From NCBI RefSeq assembly GCF_020215705.1, contig NZ_JAIWNB010000006.1:186001-250000 (forward strand): DNA of 64,000 nt. Direction: 5' to 3'. Under the pieces are notes generated by a model. That model did no database searches and had not been told where the DNA came from. It saw only the letters and a program-made list of their open reading frames with translations. Both the position numbers and the translations under genes were made by a program. Shown here in pieces: positions 34,494-42,553 of the stretch; position 1 is the first letter of the stretch; each line of letters opens with the position of its first letter. Origin of the DNA: Nonomuraea aurantiaca (GTDB lineage: Bacteria; Actinomycetota; Actinomycetes; Streptosporangiales; Streptosporangiaceae).

Positions 34494-35432
34494 ATGCGTC
34501 CCAAAGCCGAACTCCACCTGCACATCGAAGGCACCCTCGAACCCGAGCTCGTGGTCGAGCTGGCCAGGCGCAACGGGATCGACCTGCCGACCTTCGACGC
34601 GGAGGCCATCAGGGCGCGCTACGACTTCGCCGATCTCCAGTCGTTCCTGGACATCTACTACGAGAACATGGCCGTTCTCCGCACCGACCGGGACTTCTAC
34701 GACCTCGCCACCGCCTACCTGGGGCGGGCCCAGGCGCAGGGCGTACGGCATGCCGAGATCTTCTTCGACCCGCAGGCCCATCTGAGCAGGGGCGTGTCGC
34801 TGGAGGCGGTGTTCGGCGGGCTGTCGGCCGCTCTCAAGGACAGCGACGTCTCAGCGGCTCTGATCATGTGCTTCCTGCGTGACCGGGGGGCCGAGGAGGC
34901 AGAGCAGGTGCTGCGGGCCGCGTTGCCGTACCGGGACCACTTCATCGGCGTCGGGCTGGACTCGGCGGAGGTCGGTCATCCGCCGGCGCTGTTCCGCCGG
35001 GTGTTCGACATGGCGGCCGCGGAGGGCCTGCGCCGGGTCGCGCACGCCGGCGAGGAGGGCGGCCCCGACTACGTGTGGGAGGCCCTGGACGTGCTCAAGG
35101 TGGAGCGGGTGGACCATGGCATCCGCGCCATGGAGGACCCCTCGCTGGTCGCCCGCCTGCGGGAGGAGCGGATCCCGCTGACGGTGTGCCCGCTGTCGAA
35201 CGTCCGGCTGCGCACGGTAGCGTCACTGCGGGACCACATCCTGCCCGCGATGCTGGACGAGGGCCTGATGGTGACGGTCAACTCCGATGACCCGGCGTAC
35301 TTCGGCGGTTATGTCGAGGACAACTACCGGGCGCTGCGCGACGAGCTGGGCATGACGGACGCACAGCTGGACCAGATCGCCCGCAACTCCTTCGAGGCGT
35401 CGTTCGTCGAGGTCCCGTCAGCCGGTCAATGA
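34494..35432 (+). CDS. Adenine deaminase (adenosine deaminase superfamily, adenine deaminase type 2)
   Basis: 312 residues. Zinc and catalytic residues are in KAELHLHIEGTLEPEL, the downstream HAGEEGGPDYVWEALD and the closing VNSDDPAYFGGYV. The HIEGT form and the GLDSAEVGHPPALFRRVF segment match bacterial and fungal adenine deaminases more than adenosine deaminases (HLDGS). The reaction is adenine to hypoxanthine plus ammonia in purine salvage. The ATG at 34494 has no good ribosome site. The in-frame GTG at 34461, with GGAGG thirteen bases upstream, could add eleven family-like residues. It is divergent from pucR. Confidence 0.85.
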   Translation: MRPKAELHLHIEGTLEPELVVELARRNGIDLPTFDAEAIRARYDFADLQSFLDIYYENMAVLRTDRDFYDLATAYLGRAQAQGVRHAEIFFDPQAHLSRGVSLEAVFGGLSAALKDSDVSAALIMCFLRDRGAEEAEQVLRAALPYRDHFIGVGLDSAEVGHPPALFRRVFDMAAAEGLRRVAHAGEEGGPDYVWEALDVLKVERVDHGIRAMEDPSLVARLREERIPLTVCPLSNVRLRTVASLRDHILPAMLDEGLMVTVNSDDPAYFGGYVEDNYRALRDELGMTDAQLDQIARNSFEASFVEVPSAGQ

Positions 35433-35480
35433 GGCGAGCCGCTGATCCACAAGGGCCTCTCGCCAGACGGAAGGTGATCA

Positions 35481-36074
35481 GTGAACACATCCTTGGCCGA
35501 CTACCTCGACAGCCTCTACCAGCTGGGCCGCGAGCACGACGCGCCCCTGGCCGACCGCCTGCTGCGGCTGCGCAACATGACCCCGGGCGCGGCGGGCCTC
35601 ATCGCGCTGCTGGTCCGCGTCCAGGGGAGCCGGCGGGTGGTGGAGATCGGGACATCCAACGGCTATTCGGCGATCTGGGTCGGCGACGCCGTACGGGACA
35701 CCGGCGGGCACCTGGAGACGGTGGAGATCGACGCCGCACGGGTCGACCAAGCGCGGGCCAACATTGCGGCGGCCGGGGTGGCCGACCAGGTGACCGTGAT
35801 CCACGCGGATGGCGGGGAGGTGCTGGCGGCCAGCCCGGACGGGTCGGTCGACCTGGTGGTGCTCGACGCCGAACGGCCCGCGTACGTGGGTTACTGGCCG
35901 CAGTTGCAGCGGGTGCTCTCCCCTCGGGGTGTCGTCGCGGTGGACAACGCGCTCAGCCATCAGGAGCAGGTGGCGGCCTTTCGTGACCTGGTGACGGCCG
36001 ACGGGCGATTCGCCGTACAGCTGCATGAGGTCGGCGACGGGGTGCTCACGGTGGTGCGGCTACAGCAGTCTTGA
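35481..36074 (+). CDS. Class I SAM-dependent O-methyltransferase (catechol OMT-like)
   Basis: 197 residues. The SAM motif VVEIGTSNGYSAIWVG is near residues 54-69, the acidic residue follows in LETVEIDAARVDQA, and the metal/substrate motif is VDLVVLDAERPAYVGYW. This is the COMT-like family of small O-methyltransferases. The GTG start has GGAAGG six bases upstream. It follows adenine deaminase by 48 bases and may be co-transcribed. Substrate unknown. Confidence 0.87.
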   Translation: MNTSLADYLDSLYQLGREHDAPLADRLLRLRNMTPGAAGLIALLVRVQGSRRVVEIGTSNGYSAIWVGDAVRDTGGHLETVEIDAARVDQARANIAAAGVADQVTVIHADGGEVLAASPDGSVDLVVLDAERPAYVGYWPQLQRVLSPRGVVAVDNALSHQEQVAAFRDLVTADGRFAVQLHEVGDGVLTVVRLQQS

Positions 36075-36085
36075 CCTGGCTACTT

Positions 36086-36637
36086 CTAAACCGGTTTCGG
36101 CGCATGGGACGCCACGTCGAGGATCTCGTCGACGGACCACTGGTCGTAGGCGTGCTCACCGTACTTGGCGGCGAGCACCCGGCCGTCCCGCCCGATCAGG
36201 AAATCGGCGGGCAGGCCCAGCCGGCCGCCGTGCGGCTTGGCCGCCGGGGCGCGTTCGCGACCCCGCAGGACCCCCCACGTGGTCACGGCGACCACGCGCA
36301 GGAGCGTCCCCCACACGCGCGGGTCGAGCAGCGAGCGGGCCGCCGACTCCACCCCGAACTCGACGTACAGCAGCTTGCCCGGGTCGGCGATCACCGGGAA
36401 CGGCAGGCCGGGCGTGTGCTCGGCCAGCTCTTCGGCCGGTGAGTGGAAGACCACGACCTCGCGGACGCCCGCCGCCTCGATCTCGTCATGCCTGCGCACG
36501 ATGGACCGCAGGTGCAGGTTGCAGACCGGGCACCCGGCGAAGCGCCGGAACTGCAGGTGCACCAGCCGCTCCGGGTCAGGGATGGCGACCGGCCGGCCGG
36601 ACACCGCGCTCAGCTCTCTGGCATCAACGACACGCAT
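36086..36637 (-). CDS. Thioredoxin-fold peroxiredoxin-like protein
   Basis: 183 residues. The redox motif is RFAGCPVCNLHLRSI (CPVC near residue 36), followed by VVVFHSPAEELAEH and a C-terminal LGLPADFLIGRDGRVLAAKYG. This is the AhpC/TSA-like redoxin family, with the second Cys in CxxC position, so it is thioredoxin-like in its active site. Divergent from a TetR regulator across a long inverted repeat, so it is the probable target of that repressor. Confidence 0.88.
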   Translation of the reverse strand: MRVVDARELSAVSGRPVAIPDPERLVHLQFRRFAGCPVCNLHLRSIVRRHDEIEAAGVREVVVFHSPAEELAEHTPGLPFPVIADPGKLLYVEFGVESAARSLLDPRVWGTLLRVVAVTTWGVLRGRERAPAAKPHGGRLGLPADFLIGRDGRVLAAKYGEHAYDQWSVDEILDVASHAPKPV

Positions 36638-36652
36638 GTGAACCCCCTTTAG

Positions 36653-36694
36653 GCGTACGGCATACGCTTACGATGATAGGCGTATGCCGTACGC
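36653..36694. promoter_or_regulatory. Operator for the TetR regulator, 15-base inverted repeat
   Basis: GCGTACGGCATACGC at 36653-36667 and its perfect complement at 36680-36694, with a 12-base spacer. It lies midway between the divergent redoxin and TetR starts and ends 11 bases from the TetR ATG. Each arm itself is nearly palindromic, so it could seat two dimers. Confidence 0.8.
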
Positions 36695-36705
36695 TGTCAA
36701 CTGTC

Positions 36706-37329
36706 ATGCCGCGACCCCGTTCACTCACTCCTGACCAGCTGGCCACGGCCGCCCTCGCCGTCATCGACCGCGACGGACTCGCCGGGCTGTCGATGCGCGC
36801 GGTCGCGCAGGAGATCGGCATGAGCACCATGGGCCTCTACCGCTACGTCGAAGACCGCGGCGAGCTCGAACAACTCGTCATCGACCGCGTCCTCGACACC
36901 GTCGACCCCATGCCGCCCGACCGCGGCCGGCCCTGGCACGAGCGGATCGAGATCATGGTCGAGCGGCTGCGCGGCGTCGTGGGCTCCCACCCGTGGCTCG
37001 TGCCGCTGATCATCGCCCATCGGCACCGGTCGGCGACCATACTGCGCTGGTCAGAGCCGGTGGCCGCCATCCTCGCCGAGGCCGGGCTGGACGGCCGCGA
37101 GCGGGTGATCGCGCTGCGCTCGCTGCTCGCGTACGTGGTGGGGGCGATCCAGCTCGAACAGCTGGGACCGCTGGCCGGCGCGGGCACCCAGGTCATCGCG
37201 GACCGGGCCGAGCTCCCCTACCTGTCCGAGACCGCCAGGCACGCCCACGACGTCACCACGGACGAGGAGTTCCACGGCGGGCTCGCCCTCCTGCTGCGCG
37301 GCATCGGCGGCGGCCCGGCCATCCGCTAA
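36706..37329 (+). CDS. TetR-family regulator
   Basis: 207 residues from the ATG at 36706. The helix-turn-helix is in ALAVIDRDGLAGLSMRAVA, QEIGMSTMGLYRYV. The C-terminal domain (HPWLVPLIIAHRHRSATIL) is the ligand pocket type common in actinobacteria. No ribosome site precedes the ATG, which lies 11 bases after the operator; a leaderless transcript is likely. It probably represses itself and the redoxin gene. Its TAA overlaps the stop of the convergent ltrA gene. Confidence 0.9.
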   Translation: MPRPRSLTPDQLATAALAVIDRDGLAGLSMRAVAQEIGMSTMGLYRYVEDRGELEQLVIDRVLDTVDPMPPDRGRPWHERIEIMVERLRGVVGSHPWLVPLIIAHRHRSATILRWSEPVAAILAEAGLDGRERVIALRSLLAYVVGAIQLEQLGPLAGAGTQVIADRAELPYLSETARHAHDVTTDEEFHGGLALLLRGIGGGPAIR

Positions 37330-38513
37330 GGCGGGGGCACGGGAAGCGAGCGGCGTCCCTCGCGCGCGAGTGTCGTCACGAGCAGGAGTACGAGCACCGC
37401 GGCGATGACGGTGAGCCCCGCGGCCACCCCCACACGGGGCGCGGCGAAGACGGTGAGCACCATGAGCAGCGTCGCCACGCCGATCGCCCCCGGCCGCACG
37501 ACGGTCCTGCCCACCAGCGGGGCATGCAGCACCCACAGCAGGACGAGCATGACGACGACCGGAATGGCGACCGAGGTCACCACCGCTTGCGCGCCCGCCG
37601 CGATGTGATGCTCCCCCTCCCCCGCCGACGCCACCGCGACCTCGAGCCCGGCACCGAGCGCGGCAAGCGCCGCGAATATCAGATAGTGCCCATATCCCCA
37701 GATGAACGAGTGTTCCCGTCGCTCTTCAAGCCCGTCGCCGGCGGGCTCGGAGAAGTAGATCCACCACAGCGCGAAAAGGATGACGAGACCGGCCATCGCG
37801 ATGACGACGAGGCCGACGCTCAAGCCGTGGGCGACCGAGCCCTGCACCGCGTTCGTCGCCGCGAGCACGCTCTCGCCGAGCAGGATGATGGTGAACAGCC
37901 CGTAGCGCTCGGCGATGTGGTGCGGGTGCCAGCTCGTCGAGCCCGTACGCTCGGCGATCGGCGGCACCGAGAGGTCGAGGAGCGCGCACGCGATGAACAA
38001 CCAGACCGGCCCGCCCCCCGGCAGCGCGAGCTTGGACACCCAGAGCACCTGAACGAACGTGATGCCGATCGCGTAGCGCAGCGCCGTCGCCCGCCCCTCG
38101 GGGTGCGCGACCGCGGCGCGCAGCCACAGGCTGACGAGCCCGACGCGCATGACGAGGTAGCCGATCGTCACGACGGTGAAGTCACCCTCGAACGCCGCGG
38201 GCACCCCGGCCGCCAGCACCAGCACGCCGGCCATCTGCAGGAGCGTCATGACGCGGTACGGCACGTCGTCGGTGTCGTACGCGGAGGCGAACCAGGTGAA
38301 GTTCATCCACGCCCACCAGATGGCGAAGAAGACCATGAGGAAGGGCCCGACGGCTTCGAGACCGTGCCCCTGCTCGGTGGCGTGCGCGAGCCGGCCCACG
38401 ATCTGAGACGCCGCGGCGACGAAAGTGAGATCGAAGAGCAGCTCAAGAGGGCTCGAGACACGATGCGGCTCTGTCAGATCGCGAGCGGCCATGCGGGTCC
38501 GGAGCGGCGACAT
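37326..38513 (-). CDS. LtrA-family (low temperature requirement A) membrane protein
   Basis: 395 residues with about eleven helices. The family motifs are LELLFDLTFVAAASQIVG at the N-terminus and ERYGLFTIILLGESVLAAT in the middle, followed by YGHYLIFAALAALGAG. Listeria LtrA is needed for growth in the cold; the biochemical function is unknown. It is convergent with the TetR gene and shares four bases with it. Confidence 0.92.
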   Translation of the reverse strand: MSPLRTRMAARDLTEPHRVSSPLELLFDLTFVAAASQIVGRLAHATEQGHGLEAVGPFLMVFFAIWWAWMNFTWFASAYDTDDVPYRVMTLLQMAGVLVLAAGVPAAFEGDFTVVTIGYLVMRVGLVSLWLRAAVAHPEGRATALRYAIGITFVQVLWVSKLALPGGGPVWLFIACALLDLSVPPIAERTGSTSWHPHHIAERYGLFTIILLGESVLAATNAVQGSVAHGLSVGLVVIAMAGLVILFALWWIYFSEPAGDGLEERREHSFIWGYGHYLIFAALAALGAGLEVAVASAGEGEHHIAAGAQAVVTSVAIPVVVMLVLLWVLHAPLVGRTVVRPGAIGVATLLMVLTVFAAPRVGVAAGLTVIAAVLVLLLVTTLAREGRRSLPVPPP

Positions 38514-38577
38514 GTGCCTACCCTAGTGACCTGCGCCTGCCTCGCTGACAGGCGCCTGCCTGCCGACCGGCGGTGAA

Positions 38578-38615
38578 CGAGTGCCGGTCCCCGGCGAGCA
38601 GGGGACCGGCACTCG
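38578..38615 (-). terminator. Hairpin after the small secreted protein gene
   Basis: A 15-base perfect stem, CGAGTGCCGGTCCCC (38578-38592) with its complement at 38601-38615, around an eight-base loop. There is no T run, a common actinobacterial form. Confidence 0.75.
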
Positions 38616-38618
38616 GGC

Positions 38619-38831
38619 CTACTTGAGCCAGAGGACCCAGGCGCTGGGTATCTCGGTGCACTTGTACGCGTTGAAGTTCTCACGCACATACTGCTGGCCT
38701 GCGTCGACACACTTCTTCTTGGTGGGGAACTGCCCGTAGGACACCCAGTCGGCCGCTTGGGCGGGCAGGCCGAGTCCGACGACCGCCATGACGGCGATTC
38801 CCGCGCCCGCTATTGCAGTACGTACACGCAT
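38619..38831 (-). CDS. Small secreted protein, 70 residues
   Basis: The signal peptide (RTAIAGAGIAVMAVVGLG, cleavage at AQAAD) leaves a mature peptide of about 44 residues, DWVSYGQFPTKKKCVDAGQQ to PSAWVLWLK, with two cysteines likely to pair. GGGAG lies six bases before the ATG at 38831. Such short extracellular proteins are common in Streptosporangiales; the role is unknown. Confidence 0.82.
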   Translation of the reverse strand: MRVRTAIAGAGIAVMAVVGLGLPAQAADWVSYGQFPTKKKCVDAGQQYVRENFNAYKCTEIPSAWVLWLK

Positions 38832-39042
38832 TCTTGACTCCCTTTCACCACTGCGGCAATGCACGAAGATCATCCCAGGGGTGAACGAGCCGAGTGAGCG
38901 GCAAGACATATCAAGTGATCTAGTCAATCTCGGCAGCTCTCGCCCTTGCGGACGACCTCTCCCGCATGACAGAAAGGAAGGTCCGGTACGTTACTTCAGC
39001 ACCCAGAGCGACTCTTCTCGGCGACTTCCGGCCGAGCACAGG

Positions 39043-39075
39043 CCGAGCCCGCGGCGCGCAGCGCCACGGGCTCGG
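39043..39075 (-). terminator. Terminator hairpin of the ilvBNC operon
   Basis: Arms CCGAGCCCGCGGCGC (39043-39057) and GCGCCACGGGCTCGG (39061-39075) pair at 14 of 15 positions around a three-base loop. It lies 12 bases after the ilvC stop. Confidence 0.75.
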
Positions 39076-39087
39076 AAAGCGAGCTTG

Positions 39088-40614
<1,527 letters not shown>

Positions 40615-40618
<4 letters not shown>

Positions 40619-42351
40619 TCTTCGCTCTCCCACTTCGGCGCCATGTCACGGGCGATCTTGATGCTGTCGTTGCTCGTGCCCGCCGCGACCATCGGCCAGA
40701 CCATCGCGTCCTGGTGGACCACGAAGTCGACCACGACGGGCACGTCGTTGATCTCCATGGCCTTCTTGATGGTCTCGTCGACGTCTTCCGGCCGCTCGCA
40801 CCGCAGACCGACACAACCGTATGCCTCCGCCAGCTTGACGAAATCGGGGATGCGGCGCGTCGACTGGAGGTTGGTGTTGGAGTAGCGCTGGTCGTAGAAG
40901 AGCGTCTGCCATTGGCGGACCATGCCGAGGTTACCGTTGTTGATGACCGCGACCTTGATCGGCACCCCCTCCAGGGCGCAGGTGGCGAGCTCCTGGTTGG
41001 TCATCTGGAAGCAGCCGTCGCCGTCGATGGCCCACACGGTGCTGTCCGGCTGCCCCATCTTGGCGCCCATCGCGGCCGGCACGGCGAAACCCATCGTGCC
41101 GAGGCCGCCGGAGTTGATGAAGGTGCCGGGGTTCTCGTAGTCGATGAACTGCGAGGCCCACATCTGGTGCTGCCCCACGCCCGCCACGTAGTAGGTGTCG
41201 GGCCCGGCGATGGCGCTGAGCCGCTCCATGACGTACTGGGGAGCCAGCGACCCGTCCTCGAACTCCTCGTAGCCGAGCGGGTAGGTCTCCTTCATGCCGT
41301 TGAGCAGCTTCCACCAGTCGGCGTAGTCACCGTGCCGGCCGCCGGCCTCGACGGCGGCGATCAGGTCGGTGATGACCTCCTTGCAGTCGCCCACGATCGG
41401 CACGTCGGCGTGGCGGTTCTTGGAGATCTCCGCCGGGTCGATGTCGGCGTGGACGACCTTCGCGTGCGGCGCGAACGTCGACAGCTGGCCGGTCACCCGG
41501 TCGTCGAAGCGCACGCCCAGGCCGATGAGCAGATCGGCCTTCTGCAGCGCGCCGACGGCCGTGACGCTGCCGTGCATGCCCGGCATGCCCATGTGCTGGG
41601 GATGGCTGTCGGGGAACGTTCCGCGCGCCATCAGCGTGGTGACGACCGGGATGTTGGCGAGCTCGGCCAGCCTGAGGAGTTCGGGCGAGGCGCCCGCCTT
41701 GTGCACGCCGCCGCCCACGTAGAGCACCGGGCGCCTGGCCTCGGCGATCAGCTTCGCGGCCTCGCGGATCTGCTTGGAGTGCGGCCTGGTCACCGGCCGG
41801 TAGCCGGGCAGCTGCATGGTCGGCGGCCAGCTGAAGGTGGTGTCGGCCTGCAACGCGTCCTTGGAGATGTCGACCAGCACCGGACCGGGACGGCCCGTGG
41901 AGGCGATGTGGAAGGCCTCCATGATCGTGCGGGGGATGTCCAGCGCGTCGGTGACCAGGAAGTTGTGCTTGGTGATCGGCATGGTGATGCCGGAGATGTC
42001 GGCTTCCTGGAAGGCGTCCGTGCCGATCGCCGCGCTGGCCACCTGGCCGGTGATCGCCACGATCGGCACCGAGTCCATGTAGGCGTCGGCGATGGGCGTG
42101 ACCAGGTTCGTCGCGCCCGGGCCGCTGGTCGCCATGCAGACCCCGACCCTGCCGGTGGCCTGCGCGTATCCCTCGGCCGCGTGGCCCGCGCCCTGCTCGT
42201 GCCGTACGAGCACGTGCCGGACCTTGGTCGAGTCGTACAGGGGATCGTAGGCGGGCAGGATGGCGCCGCCGGGGATCCCGAACACAGTGTCGACTCCCAC
42301 GTGCTCCAGCGCCCTGACCAGGGCCTGTGCACCTGTCATCCGTTCGGTCAT
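40615..42351 (-). CDS. ilvB: Acetolactate synthase large (catalytic) subunit
   Basis: 578 residues from the ATG at 42351. It condenses pyruvate with pyruvate or 2-ketobutyrate, first step of valine/leucine and second of isoleucine synthesis. The catalytic Glu is in [19 protein letters not shown]. The FAD-linked middle domain is readable, and the thiamine diphosphate motif runs from [19 protein letters not shown] to NNGN. The ribosome site is AAGGA ten bases before the start. Expression is controlled by the leader described at 42388-42535. Confidence 0.97.
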
Positions 42352-42387
42352 CGGCTCGTTCCTTGCGTGGCTACACCTTAAGGACAT

Positions 42388-42424
42388 AAAAAATGCCCCA
42401 TCCACCCGAGGGTGGGAGTGGGGC
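42388..42424 (-). terminator. Attenuator terminator of the ilvBNC leader
   Basis: The stem pairs GCCCCA with TGGGGC and an inner CACCC with GGGTG (42395-42424), followed by six T residues on the minus strand (42393-42388). It lies between the leader peptide and ilvB. It is the intrinsic terminator of the attenuation system. Confidence 0.85.
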
Positions 42425-42477
42425 GGCGCGCAGGCTGTAGTGCTTCGCTATCGGCCTGCGCGCCGGCGAAGTACTAC
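42425..42477 (-). promoter_or_regulatory. Alternative RNA structures of the ilv attenuator
   Basis: In transcript order four segments alternate. A is GTAGTACTTCGC (42477-42466), over the Val-Val-Leu codons. B is GGCGCGCAGGC (42464-42454). A' is GCGAAGCACTAC (42448-42437; pairs with A at 11 of 12). B' is GCCTGCGCGCC (42435-42425; pairs perfectly with B). A-A' and B-B' interlock, so they exclude each other. A ribosome paused on the Val/Leu codons would block A-A'. How this sets the terminator is inferred. Confidence 0.7.
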
Positions 42478-42498
42478 GAGGATCTCACTGCGAAGCAT
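42448..42498 (-). CDS. ilv operon leader peptide
   Basis: Sixteen codons encode MLRSEILVVLRRRAGR, then TAG. Five consecutive residues (Ile-Leu-Val-Val-Leu) are the end products of the pathway, the hallmark of branched-chain amino acid attenuation. The -10 hexamer ends about seven bases before the ATG, so the message is probably leaderless at this peptide. The codons for the pathway residues overlap the first arm of the regulatory hairpins. Confidence 0.9.
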   Translation of the reverse strand: MLRSEILVVLRRRAGR

Positions 42499-42504
42499 GG
42501 CCAC

Positions 42505-42535
42505 ACCTTAGCCCCTGTGGAGGCCCTGATGTCAA
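42505..42535 (-). promoter_or_regulatory. ilvBNC promoter
   Basis: A consensus -35 TTGACA (42535-42530) and a -10 TAAGGT (42510-42505) are separated by 19 bases. The predicted transcription start falls on the leader peptide ATG. The long spacer lowers certainty slightly. Confidence 0.65.
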
Positions 42536-42553
42536 CTTCTTGGGACAGATGTC

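Noticed and set aside
40714..42381. 555-residue open frame opposite ilvB
   Set aside because: Antisense shadow of a clear acetolactate synthase gene; composition not protein-like.
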